A stretch of DNA of 37,591 nucleotides from Desulfovibrio sp. (GTDB lineage Bacteria > Desulfobacterota > Desulfovibrionia > Desulfovibrionales > Desulfovibrionaceae): the NCBI GenBank assembly GCA_031275955.1, contig JAISNZ010000095.1, positions 1 to 37,591 of the forward strand, in the 5' to 3' direction. Below, piece by piece: positions 1-6,772 of this stretch (the first letter of the stretch is position 1; every line of letters starts with the position of its first letter). Below the pieces are notes generated by a model. It was not told the origin of the DNA. It ran no database searches and saw only the letters and a program-made list of their open reading frames with translations. A program made the translations under genes and the position numbers.

Positions 1-24
1 TTCAGACGTGTGCTCTTCCGATCT
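1..24 (+). other. Illumina TruSeq adapter remnant (artefact)
   Basis: Bases 1-24 match the 3' end of the TruSeq indexed adapter oligonucleotide, ending in the well-known GCTCTTCCGATCT. This is library sequence and not genomic DNA. Translated in one frame it gives the tell-tale CSSDL peptide. Native sequence begins at about base 25, so the window starts at a contig terminus. Confidence 0.97.
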
Positions 25-176
25 ACACGGACTGGAGCCGCTATGGGGGCGGCAATGTGGAAAATCCCGGCGCGTTACGCACGGAGTATACCGAATGGGG
101 GCAGGGCCGGCCCTCCCTCCGCCTGACCCTGCCGCCGCTGGCGGCCATGGCCTTTCTTCCGGCGGATGGTTCCTGA
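25..176 (+). CDS. glgB: 1,4-alpha-glucan branching enzyme, C-terminal fragment
   Basis: The frame that is open directly after the adapter encodes about 50 residues and stops with TGA at 174-176. It contains TDWSRYGGGNVENPG followed by [15 protein letters not shown], which is the C-terminal beta-sandwich of GlgB: a D..YGG.N segment, then the SL.LTLPPL strand. GlgB makes alpha-1,6 branches in glycogen in the cytoplasm. Only the extreme C terminus is present because the contig begins inside the gene. The match rests on a short segment, so a related GH13 enzyme with the same all-beta C-terminal domain is possible. No reading-frame damage is visible. Confidence 0.8.
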
Positions 177-259
177 GGGAAACGCGGTTTCTTTCGCTTC
201 AGCCGTGGCGGGAGCTCGTCCGGGCAAGCCTTCGCGCTCCGGCCTCCCGCGCCGGCTTT

Positions 260-281
260 CCTTCCGGGGGCATCCGGAAGG
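260..281. terminator. Hairpin between convergent glgB and aminopeptidase genes
   Basis: CCTTCCGG (260-267) pairs perfectly with CCGGAAGG (274-281) across a 6-nt loop. It sits between the stops of two convergent genes. It has no proper U-tract on either strand, so a terminator role is inferred from position. Confidence 0.4.
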
Positions 282-291
282 GGGGACCGCG

Positions 292-1680
292 TCAGGCCCG
301 CAGGAAGGCCTGGAAAGCCAGGGTGGAGGCGTAGAGGTCGGCCTTGCTGGAGAGTTCAAAGGGGCTGTGCATGGACAGAATGGCCGGGCCGCAGTCAATG
401 ATATCCATGCCGTAGGCGGCCAGATACATGGCGACGGTGCCTCCGCCGCCGCTGTCCACCTTGCCGAGCTCCGCCATCTGCCAGGGGACGCCCTGTCTGT
501 TGAGGATGCCGCGCAGCCAGCCGACGTATTCGGGATGCGCGTCGTTGGCCATGTATTTGCCCCGGCTGCCGGTGAACTTACAAAAACAGGGACCGTGCCC
601 TATGGTGGCGGCATTGAGCTTCTCGTGCAGGTCCTGCCAGTCGGGATCAATGGCCGCGTGCACGTCGGCGGAAATGGCGCGGGAGGCCAGCATGCAGGTG
701 GAAAAACGGGTTCCTGGCTCCCAGGCGGCCAGGGCGTCCTGGACGCAGTACTCGAAAAAGCGGGATTTGGCTCCTGTGGAGCCTTCGGAACCGATTTCCT
801 CCTTGTCCCAGAACATCAGACACTGGGTATGGGCCGGAGCGGCGCGCGGCGCGTCCAGAAAGGCTTCCAGGGCAATGAAGACGCAGATGCGGTCATCCTG
901 GCCGTAGCCGCCGATGAGGGCGCCGTCCAGGCCCACAAAGCGGGCGGGACCGGCGGGCACGGCCTGGAGTTCGGCCGAGTAGAGATCTTCTTCCCTGACG
1001 GCGTATTTGCGGTGCAGCAGGGTCAGGATATGGTCCTTGACGGGATTTTCCCCGCCCTTCGCGCCGGAAGGGCCGGATTTTTTCCCGTCCCTGAGGGGGG
1101 CATGACCCAGGATGAGGTTCAGTTTTTCCGCCTCAAAGGCTTTGGACAGCGGCTGCCGCGCCTGGGCCGAGGCAAGGTGGGGCAGGAGGTCGGCGATGGT
1201 GAAGACGGGTTCGCCGGGCTCCTCGCCAAGAACGACGGAGACGCTGCTGCCGTCCTCGCGCACGATCACGCCGTGGAGGGCCAGGGGGCGGGCCAGCCAG
1301 TGATACTTCCGGATGCCCCCGTAGTAGTGGGTTTTGGCCTGGCCGACGGAGGCCTGTTCCTGCAGGGGATGCTGTTTCAGGTCCAGGCGGGGGGTGTCGG
1401 TATGGGCGCAGATGAGGCGCAGTCCCCGGGCCAGGGGCTGTCTGCCCCTGCGGGCGACGAAGAGGGTTTTTCCGCGCAGGGCGGCCGTGATCGTGTCCTT
1501 CTTTTTCCCGAATCCAGCGTCTGCAAGGCGTTCCTGGATGTAGGCGACTGTTTCCCTTTCGGTCTTGCAGCGGGAGAGAAAGGCCAGGTAGCGGTCGGCC
1601 AGGGCCTGCATTTTCCTGCCGTCCTGGGGGGAGGAGTAGACCTCCCAGCAGTTTTTCGTTGTGGAGGCGAAAGATTCCAT
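292..1680 (-). CDS. M18 family aminopeptidase (aspartyl aminopeptidase-like)
   Basis: The 462-aa product is a full-length M18 metallo-aminopeptidase, a cytosolic enzyme with two metal ions that removes N-terminal, often acidic, residues. Visible family motifs in order are CAHTDTPRLDLKQHP (metal His93 and Asp95 region), HYYGGIRKYHW, GALIGGYGQDDR (bridging Asp), FWDKEEIGSEG (general-base and metal Glu), ADVHAAIDPDW, and the C-terminal SMHSPFE with the last metal His. The length fits the roughly 460-aa bacterial 'aminopeptidase 1' subgroup. The ATG at 1680 has an AAGAGGA-like ribosome site about 10 nt upstream. It lies downstream of asnS on the same strand with a 134-nt gap that holds G+C-rich palindromes, so it may have its own promoter. 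No defects seen. Confidence 0.93.
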   Translation of the reverse strand: MESFASTTKNCWEVYSSPQDGRKMQALADRYLAFLSRCKTERETVAYIQERLADAGFGKKKDTITAALRGKTLFVARRGRQPLARGLRLICAHTDTPRLDLKQHPLQEQASVGQAKTHYYGGIRKYHWLARPLALHGVIVREDGSSVSVVLGEEPGEPVFTIADLLPHLASAQARQPLSKAFEAEKLNLILGHAPLRDGKKSGPSGAKGGENPVKDHILTLLHRKYAVREEDLYSAELQAVPAGPARFVGLDGALIGGYGQDDRICVFIALEAFLDAPRAAPAHTQCLMFWDKEEIGSEGSTGAKSRFFEYCVQDALAAWEPGTRFSTCMLASRAISADVHAAIDPDWQDLHEKLNAATIGHGPCFCKFTGSRGKYMANDAHPEYVGWLRGILNRQGVPWQMAELGKVDSGGGGTVAMYLAAYGMDIIDCGPAILSMHSPFELSSKADLYASTLAFQAFLRA

Positions 1681-1697
1681 AGGCTGAAAATCCTCTT

Positions 1698-1789
1698 GGG
1701 GGTGCAGGGGCTCAGCGCCGGGGCTTTGCCCGGGCGAACCCGTTAGATCCTGTCTTTCTGCCGGGAGAGCTTGCGGGGGCGGCGCCCCC
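1698..1789. repeat. G+C-rich palindromic intergenic element
   Basis: The gap between asnS and the aminopeptidase gene holds an imperfect palindrome CGCCGGGGC-TTT-GCCCGGGCG (about 1715-1735, one mismatch per arm). It also holds a second hairpin, GGGGGC (1775-1780) with GCCCCC (1784-1789). The flanking G-rich string GGGGGTGCAGGGG recurs as GGGGGATGCAGGGG at 14550-14563. It may act as the asnS terminator or be one copy of a dispersed repeat; no U-tract is present. Confidence 0.4.
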
Positions 1790-1814
1790 TCAAGAGGGAT
1801 ACCTCAGCGGTTCC

Positions 1815-3194
1815 CTAAAAGTCCAGATTTTTCGGAGTCCGGGGAAAGGGGATCACGTCGCGGATGTTGGCGGCCCCGGTAAGCAGCATGAGCAGGCGCT
1901 CGAAGCCGAGCCCGAAGCCGGCGTGGGGGACGGAGCCGAATCGGCGCAGGTCCAGGTACCACCAGTAGTCCTTCTCCTCGCGCCCCAGTTCGCGCAGGCG
2001 GTTTTCCAGGACCTCCGGGCGCTCCTCCCGCTGGCTGCCGCCGATAAGCTCGCCGACCCGGGGCGCGAGGATGTCCATGGCGGCCACAGTGGCGCCGTCG
2101 TCGTTGGCGCGCATGTAGAAGGCCTTGATCTCCCTGGGGTAGTCGTAAACAATGACGGGGCGTTGGAAATACTCCTCGGTGAGAAAGCGTTCATGCTCGG
2201 TTTGCAGATCCGCCCCGAAAAAGACGGGGAAGGCAAAAGACGCCGCGCTTTCGCGGAGGATCTCCACAGCCCCGGCATAGGGGATGCGGGCAAAGGGGGC
2301 GTCTGTCAGGCGCTGGAGGCGATTAAGCAGGGAGGTGTCCACAAAGCGGTTGAAGAGGTCCAGATCCCGGGGGCAGCGGGTCAGCAGGCGGGAGACGATC
2401 TGCCGGATGAAATCCTCGCCGAGGTCCATGTCGTCCTCAAGGTCGGCGAAGGCCATTTCGGGCTCAACCATCCAGAATTCGGCGCAGTGGCGCGGCGTAT
2501 GGGAATTTTCCGCCCTAAAGGCCGGCCCGAAGGTGTAGACCCTGCCCAGAGCCAGGGCCATGTTTTCCGCCTCCAGTTGGCCGGAGACGGTAAGGGCGCA
2601 TTCGCGGCCGAAAAAATCGTCCTCGAAGGAGGCGGCTGCGGGCGGCAGGGTGGTGACGCGGAACATCTCCCCGGCGCCTTCGGCGTCGGAGCCGGTCAGG
2701 ATGGGGGTATGGACATGGAAAAACCCCTTTTCCCGGAAATATTCGTGGACGGCGAAGGCGGCTTCGGAGCGGATGCGGAACATGGCCCCGTATTTGTTGG
2801 TGCGGGGGCGCAGGTGCGCGATGGTGCGGAGGAATTCGTCCGAGTGGCGTTTCTTCTGCAGGGGGAAGGTTTCCGGGTCGGCCCCGCCGAAAAGGGTCAG
2901 GTCTTCGGCCAGGATTTCCCACTTCTGCCCCTTGCCGGGGGATTCCTCCAGGGAGCCGGTTACGGCCACGGCCGCGCCGGTGCTGACCGGATCGAGGCAG
3001 GCCCGGGCGCGGCTGGCGGAGGTGACGATGACCTGGATGTTGGCCAGACAGGAGCCGTCGTTGATCTCCAGAAAGGTCAGACCCTTGGCGTCGCGCCGGG
3101 TACGCACCCAGCCGCAGACGAGGATGTCCCGCCGGGGGGCGGAGGCGGCCAGGGCGGAGGCGACGAGGACGCGCCGGGCGTAGGCGGAGGGCAT
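1815..3194 (-). CDS. asnS: Asparaginyl-tRNA synthetase
   Basis: The 459-aa product charges tRNA-Asn with asparagine in the cytosol. The N-terminal OB-fold anticodon-binding domain (about 20-110) shows VCGWVRTRRDAKGLTFLEINDGS. The class II catalytic core follows, with motif 2 at FRAENSHTPRHCAEFWMVEPE and motif 3 at GFGLGFERLLMLLTG near the C terminus, plus VIVYDYPREIKAFYMR, typical of AsnRS. I place the start at 3194 rather than at the upstream in-frame ATG (3221), because AAGGAG lies five bases before this ATG and the family N terminus begins here. Presence of AsnS implies direct charging of tRNA-Asn. No frameshift seen. Confidence 0.96.
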   Translation of the reverse strand: MPSAYARRVLVASALAASAPRRDILVCGWVRTRRDAKGLTFLEINDGSCLANIQVIVTSASRARACLDPVSTGAAVAVTGSLEESPGKGQKWEILAEDLTLFGGADPETFPLQKKRHSDEFLRTIAHLRPRTNKYGAMFRIRSEAAFAVHEYFREKGFFHVHTPILTGSDAEGAGEMFRVTTLPPAAASFEDDFFGRECALTVSGQLEAENMALALGRVYTFGPAFRAENSHTPRHCAEFWMVEPEMAFADLEDDMDLGEDFIRQIVSRLLTRCPRDLDLFNRFVDTSLLNRLQRLTDAPFARIPYAGAVEILRESAASFAFPVFFGADLQTEHERFLTEEYFQRPVIVYDYPREIKAFYMRANDDGATVAAMDILAPRVGELIGGSQREERPEVLENRLRELGREEKDYWWYLDLRRFGSVPHAGFGLGFERLLMLLTGAANIRDVIPFPRTPKNLDF

Positions 3195-3236
3195 GGCGGC
3201 TCCTTGTAGGATTGTGAGCAATCTGTCTGATTTCTG

Positions 3237-3641
3237 TCACGTTCGAAGGAAAGTGCCGACATGTACGGTTTCATCCGGGAATGATGTCAGCAATTTCTGA
3301 TCATAGGTGAGGAGGGAAGTGTGGTACATGCGCGCCGCCGCGACGAACAGAGTGTCATAGGGCGAATGCCCGCTGCTGAAAGCCAGGGAGAGCGCCTCTG
3401 GCCACAGGCGTTCCACGGGAATCAGTTTTGTCCATAAGCGGGACGCATCGTCGTACACCTCGGCGGCCCTCTGCGCTGTGACTCCCCGTTTGCCGTATTG
3501 CCAGACGACATTCAGTAACTCCGCCTGAACAGACGCCGGAGAGTACAGGGCATCCGCCTTGTGGAGAGCCGCTATGGATTCTTCCCCGTATTCCGGCACC
3601 CCCAGCAAAGCGTAAGCCATGACCATTGTATCAATGATCAT
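3237..3641 (-). CDS. vapC: PIN-domain toxin (VapC/FitB type)
   Basis: The 134-aa product is a PIN-domain ribonuclease, the toxin of a type II toxin-antitoxin pair. The expected acidic metal-binding residues are visible: Asp4 (MIIDT), Glu41 (VQAELLN), Asp96 (SPYDTLFVAAA) and Asp114 (LTYDQKL). The start is taken at 3641, where ATG overlaps the antitoxin stop as ATGA; the longer frame starting at 3713 would run inside the antitoxin gene. PIN toxins of this class usually cut tRNA or rRNA, but the target here cannot be told from sequence. It ends 42 bp upstream of asnS and appears intact. Sequence here is less G+C-rich than asnS, which suggests acquisition. Confidence 0.9.
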   Translation of the reverse strand: MIIDTMVMAYALLGVPEYGEESIAALHKADALYSPASVQAELLNVVWQYGKRGVTAQRAAEVYDDASRLWTKLIPVERLWPEALSLAFSSGHSPYDTLFVAAARMYHTSLLTYDQKLLTSFPDETVHVGTFLRT

Positions 3642-3871
3642 GTTCTGCCTTGACGCCCAGAGGCAATCCACTCCTGAACATCCTGAGCTGAGGGCGGCGG
3701 GAATTCCGTCCATTTCGCCTGTATCTCGTCCAACAGCCGGTGCCGTGGAGTCAGCCTGTTAGCCAGTATTTCTCTGGCTTCCTGCTCCATAGATCGTCCG
3801 TTGCCGGCGGCGAGAGCTTTCAGACTCGCGACTATATCCGACGACAAGTTTCTGATTGTAATTGACGCCAT
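3638..3871 (-). CDS. Ribbon-helix-helix antitoxin (FitA/VapB type)
   Basis: The 77-aa product begins MASITIRNLSSDIVASLKAL, an N-terminal ribbon-helix-helix DNA-binding fold of the FitA-like type. The middle continues with RSMEQEAREIL and the C-terminal half would wrap the toxin. It should neutralise the PIN toxin and autorepress the operon. The start at 3871 is chosen because AAGGAG sits six bases upstream; the longer frame to 3922 adds residues without family support. The stop codon overlaps the toxin start by 4 nt (ATGA), so the two are translationally coupled. Confidence 0.88.
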   Translation of the reverse strand: MASITIRNLSSDIVASLKALAAGNGRSMEQEAREILANRLTPRHRLLDEIQAKWTEFPPPSAQDVQEWIASGRQGRT

Positions 3872-4037
3872 AACTTGCTCCTTGGAGTGAGCATACCCGA
3901 CTGAGGAATCTTGTGCAAGCATTTTGATTGCACCCTGTTCTCACTTTGACCATTTTTTGTCCTGACGGCCGGCGATGCGCGGGGGTTGATCATGGAACCG
4001 GGCTGGATGTATGATTACTGAAGCATTCAGTCATGTA

Positions 4038-4113
4038 CCCCCGGCAAAGCCGAGGGCTTGAGATAGCGTGAACCGCTCAAAGCGGTTGAATATGTGAGCC
4101 GCCTAAAGGCGGC
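4038..4113. repeat. Array of three small hairpins with AAAG loops
   Basis: Three inverted repeats follow one another: CCCCCGGC-AAA-GCCGAGGG (4038-4056, one mismatch), AACCGCT-CAA-AGCGGTT (4071-4087, perfect) and GCCGCCT-AA-AGGCGGC (4098-4113, perfect). All share an AAAG at the loop. They lie in the accessory patch and look like a relict mobile-element end or a REP-like array. The spacers are unequal and the stems differ, so this is not CRISPR. Confidence 0.6.
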
Positions 4114-4239
4114 CACCTAAAACAACTTTAACTGGGTCATTTTTACACGCCGCTCAACATCTTTTCCTCCTTACCGAATATATACCGGGAGAGGGGAGCG
4201 AAAATTACGGAGAAAAGTTCAGAATACGCCGACCTTGAT

Positions 4240-4269
4240 TTGCCTTGAGTGGGCGCATACAAATATAAT
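4240..4269 (+). promoter_or_regulatory. Candidate sigma-70 promoter for the beta-propeller-like gene
   Basis: A perfect TATAAT lies at 4264-4269 with TTGCCT at 4240-4245, spaced 18 bp. Transcription would start near 4276, inside the first copy of the 16-bp repeat, and leave a leader of about 35 nt. The -35 match is only moderate. Confidence 0.5.
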
Positions 4270-4284
4270 CGTGAAAATTGGTTG
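4269..4284 (+). repeat. 16-bp direct repeat, copy 1
   Basis: TCGTGAAAATTGGTTG occurs here and again, identical, at 5528-5543. The two copies bracket the single gene 4312-5490. This copy starts at the last base of the -10 box. Confidence 0.85.
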
Positions 4285-4311
4285 ATTGAGGAAACTAGAG
4301 GAGACACCTGA

Positions 4312-5490
4312 ATGCAAAACGTAAATAGATCCAGTGTCGCTTTTCTGGCAGTGTGCTTTTTATTGGCCATCTTGCATTGCATGGCTCTGCCTGCCGTCGC
4401 TGCAAACGTTTGGTCATATCATGAAGAAAAATACGAAATCTATGCCCCGCGACTTTCTCACGACAACAACTATCTGGTATTTACCCGCAAGCTGCATTTC
4501 CCTGACGGGCATGAAGCGGAACTATTTTCAAAAAAATACGTACAGTATCTGTACGACTGGGCAAAAAACAACAAGCGCACCGAAGAACCAGAAGTAGTGC
4601 TGATGAAGCTCGCGGACAAAAGCCTGCGGGTTATAGGGCACGGCTGGGACCCTTGCTTTTCCTATGACCAGCGCAGTATTGCTTACGCGCGCCAAACAAA
4701 GTCCCTCGCCGGACTCCGGATACTCGGAACCACTCTGGCCGGCAATGAAATTTATGTATATGACATTGCCGACGACTCCGGAAAAACAGTGGCCAGACCG
4801 TCTTCCGGCTATTTTTCCTGGCCCGTGTTTACTGAAAACGGACAAATCCTGTTCGCCATATGCGATGCGGTGAACGGGGCCTGGGGGGGAAATATCGGGG
4901 TAGGCCTGGCGGACCCTGCCGAAGGGACGCAACGGGTCGTGTACAAACCATCGCAGGACTACGGATTGTATCATTTGCTCCGGACGTTTGAAATGCGGGA
5001 TGATCGGCTTTTTGTGCTGCGTATGCGACCGCTTAGCGCCGGGACGTATATGGCGGACAAGTATGCCTATGAACTCGTTGATGGCGCGGGGGGTGAATTG
5101 CTTTACAGTTGGGGCGATAAGCAGCCCGGTTATGAGGGGGGTAAATTCAGAATATGCCCGTCCGGAATTGAGGTTTATGACCGCGGCATGTGGCGTGAAC
5201 TTGGCGATACGCGGCCTGAAAATACAAAAACAGCGCCTAAAGGCCGCACCCGCATCTATTCAAGCCCTGATTGCGTGTATGAAGCCATAGTGCCGGACAG
5301 GTGTGGGACAGTCATGTTTACGATGCGCAGCGAGCCGGCGTTAAACTGGAAAACGCCAAAAGGGACGATCCAGTCCGTAACCTGGTCGCCGGATTCTTCC
5401 CGTGCTATACTGGTCATCAGTTACGGTATGGACTTGGGAGAAAAATTTACGTTTGACGAAATCGTCATTCTCACTCCGCGAGATAAGTAA
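4312..5490 (+). CDS. Secreted TolB-like beta-propeller protein, function unknown
   Basis: The 392-aa product has a signal peptide (basic start, hydrophobic stretch at about 9-28, cleavage near AVAA-N). The mature protein contains repeats of the kind APRLSHDNNYLVFTR, DPCFSYDQRSIAYAR, YFSWPVFTENGQILFA and SVTWSPDSSRAILVI. These are the 'W/SPDG..I' strands of WD40-like/TolB-type propeller blades, so a periplasmic beta-propeller is likely. I recognise no catalytic motif and no specific family. The ribosome site GAGGAGA is about seven bases before the ATG. Codon and base use are noticeably less G+C-rich than the flanking housekeeping genes, in keeping with horizontal gain. It stands alone, divergent from the toxin-antitoxin pair. 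Confidence 0.8.
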   Translation: MQNVNRSSVAFLAVCFLLAILHCMALPAVAANVWSYHEEKYEIYAPRLSHDNNYLVFTRKLHFPDGHEAELFSKKYVQYLYDWAKNNKRTEEPEVVLMKLADKSLRVIGHGWDPCFSYDQRSIAYARQTKSLAGLRILGTTLAGNEIYVYDIADDSGKTVARPSSGYFSWPVFTENGQILFAICDAVNGAWGGNIGVGLADPAEGTQRVVYKPSQDYGLYHLLRTFEMRDDRLFVLRMRPLSAGTYMADKYAYELVDGAGGELLYSWGDKQPGYEGGKFRICPSGIEVYDRGMWRELGDTRPENTKTAPKGRTRIYSSPDCVYEAIVPDRCGTVMFTMRSEPALNWKTPKGTIQSVTWSPDSSRAILVISYGMDLGEKFTFDEIVILTPRDK

Positions 5491-5506
5491 CGCCTTCCAG
5501 GGCGTG
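5491..5506 (+). terminator. Weak hairpin after the beta-propeller gene
   Basis: ACGCC and GGCGT pair around a 6-nt loop directly after the stop codon, followed only by a short GCGTTT. Stability is low and the T run is short, so this is a tentative terminator. Confidence 0.3.
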
Positions 5507-5527
5507 CGTTTCGGCCGCCCGCCGCAC

Positions 5528-5543
5528 TCGTGAAAATTGGTTG
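5528..5543 (+). repeat. 16-bp direct repeat, copy 2
   Basis: This is the exact second copy of TCGTGAAAATTGGTTG (first at 4269-4284), 38 bp after the stop codon of the gene between them. Confidence 0.85.
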
Positions 5544-6130
5544 GTGGATGGCGCAATTATCCTGTTGTTGACACAGGAAGGCGTAAACTCAACCGCTTAC
5601 ACCAGCACAAGTTCCGCCTCTGGCTGTTGTCAAAAATGCTGGAATCAGTATCCACGCGAACTCCGCAAAATCCCGGCACCGCCACCTTCGGAAGCTGATA
5701 CTTCACTTTCTTCAGCATCCGAATACTACACCCGGACAAATCCTCATGCACTCCGCGGATTAACCATCTTAACCGGACGCGATGTTTTTTCTTTACAAAA
5801 CCCCTATAGTTGGCTGATAACCAATCGCGCGTCGGGGAACGGATCATGTCTTTTCTTACCAAGGAACCAGCGGCCGCTGAAGAGCTTTGCAAGGTGGCTG
5901 TTTGCCGGGCATCCAGGGATGTCCGGGGCGCTGCTGGATTGCTTGAGGATATTATACATCTTGTTCCTCAAAATGAAGCTATGCTTCAACTGCTGAAAAG
6001 TTTCACAAAGAAAATACGACTCAAAACTACTGATTCCTGTGGGAATAAATAAACCACGCGCTGTCACGCGAATATATTGCGAATCCTCATACCAATTAGC
6101 TTTCTATTGAAAGCAAAGGGGTATGAAATT
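5544..6130. other. Relict-looking DNA without a recognised gene
   Basis: This stretch of almost 600 bp lies between the second 16-bp repeat and tag. Several short frames overlap on both strands (for example 5557-5892 on minus) but none has a recognisable domain, and the most likely one is the short frame 5846-6052. A perfect GCTTTC-TATT-GAAAGC hairpin (6099-6114) lies just beyond the tag stop codon. The composition matches the preceding foreign-looking gene rather than tag, so I read it as the eroded end of the accessory patch. Confidence 0.55.
5846..6052 (+). CDS. Possible small helical protein or gene remnant
   Basis: The frame MSFLTKEPAAAEELCKVAV ends in LLKSFTKKIRLKTTDSCGNK and codes for 68 residues. 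A GGGGAACGG stretch shortly upstream could serve as a ribosome site. The middle is predicted to be helical by eye (EDIIHLVPQNEAMLQLLKSF). An in-frame ATG also exists at 5810. I recognise no family; it may be the tail of a decayed gene. Confidence 0.25.
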   Translation: MSFLTKEPAAAEELCKVAVCRASRDVRGAAGLLEDIIHLVPQNEAMLQLLKSFTKKIRLKTTDSCGNK

Positions 6131-6733
6131 TCAGATCGGCGGCAAGGGCGCGGGGACCGCCGCCAGGGCGCGGACCTGCTCGTAGCGAAAGCAGGTGGTC
6201 AGGTGGTCGTTGACCATGCCCGTGGCCTGCATATGGGCATAGACAATGACACTGCCCATGAAGGTGAAGCCCAGTCTCTTCATTTCCCTGGCGATGGCCC
6301 CGGACAGGGGACTGGAGGGAGGAACCTCTTCCTTGCTTTTCCAGGCGTTCTGCACGGGCTTTCCAGCTGTAAATCCCCAGAACCAGTTGCAGAAACTGCC
6401 ATGTCGGGCGGCGATGTCCAGAAAAAGGCGGGCATTGGCCACGGCGCTGTCGATTTTTTTGCGGTTGCGCACAATGGAGGCATCCGCCAGCAGCCGATCC
6501 ACATCCCGCTGCGTGAACCTGGCCACCTTCTCCGGATCGAATCCGGCGAAGCAGCGCCGGTAGCCTTCGCGCTTGTTGAGAATGGTGTTCCAGGACAGCC
6601 CCGCCTGCGCCGCTTCCAGGGTCAGGAACTCAAACTGGCCCGGATCGTCATAGCGGGGGACGCCCCATTCCTCGTCATGGTAGCGGATGGTCAGATCAAG
6701 GCCGGCGGCCCAGCCGCAACGCGTCTTTTCCAT
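6131..6733 (-). CDS. tag: DNA-3-methyladenine glycosylase I
   Basis: The 200-aa protein excises 3-methyladenine from alkylated DNA to start base excision repair. The zinc 'snap' residues of the Tag family are in place: Cys6 (RCGWA), His19 (YHDEEWG), and the C-terminal His177/Cys181 pair in MVNDHLTTCFRY. The conserved Glu40 lies in TLEAAQAGLSW, which forms the base-recognition pocket. Length is normal for Tag. The ATG at 6733 is preceded by AGGGGA. The flavin reductase gene lies 39 bp upstream on the same strand, so the two may be cotranscribed. Intact, with no oddities. Confidence 0.95.
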   Translation of the reverse strand: MEKTRCGWAAGLDLTIRYHDEEWGVPRYDDPGQFEFLTLEAAQAGLSWNTILNKREGYRRCFAGFDPEKVARFTQRDVDRLLADASIVRNRKKIDSAVANARLFLDIAARHGSFCNWFWGFTAGKPVQNAWKSKEEVPPSSPLSGAIAREMKRLGFTFMGSVIVYAHMQATGMVNDHLTTCFRYEQVRALAAVPAPLPPI

Positions 6734-6772
6734 GGCGAATCCCCTGCCGGAGAAAAGGCGTTGCCCTGCGCC

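Larger units (their letters stand above)
3872..4311. other. Intergenic stretch without a convincing gene
   Basis: This 440-bp stretch between the antitoxin and the next + strand gene holds the three-hairpin array (4038-4113), a promoter candidate (4240-4269) and one copy of a 16-bp direct repeat. Short phrases such as tttgaccattttttg and actgggtcattttta recall terminal repeats of some insertion sequences, but I cannot assign a family. The minus-strand frame at 4143-4382 has no recognisable features and I treat it as chance. Confidence 0.6.

Noticed and set aside
166-1746. Long plus-strand frame of 526 codons opposite the M18 aminopeptidase
   Set aside because: It is antisense to an unmistakable gene, Gly-rich and without domains; such frames arise from G+C-rich third positions. 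The same applies to 1923-3209, 6077-7414, 15309-16898, 29052-31706 and 33614-35464.
3211-3240. Minus-strand GTGACA-18-CACAAT as an asnS promoter
   Set aside because: The predicted start would fall inside the ribosome site of asnS, leaving a leader too short for the AAGGAG to work, and the -35 box lies at the vapC stop codon.
4038-4113. CRISPR array
   Set aside because: The three hairpins differ in sequence and spacing, and no repeat-spacer pattern or cas gene is present.
5557-5892. Minus-strand transposase-like frame
   Set aside because: I looked for DDE or HTH motifs and saw none; it overlaps other short frames of equal quality, so I do not call a gene.
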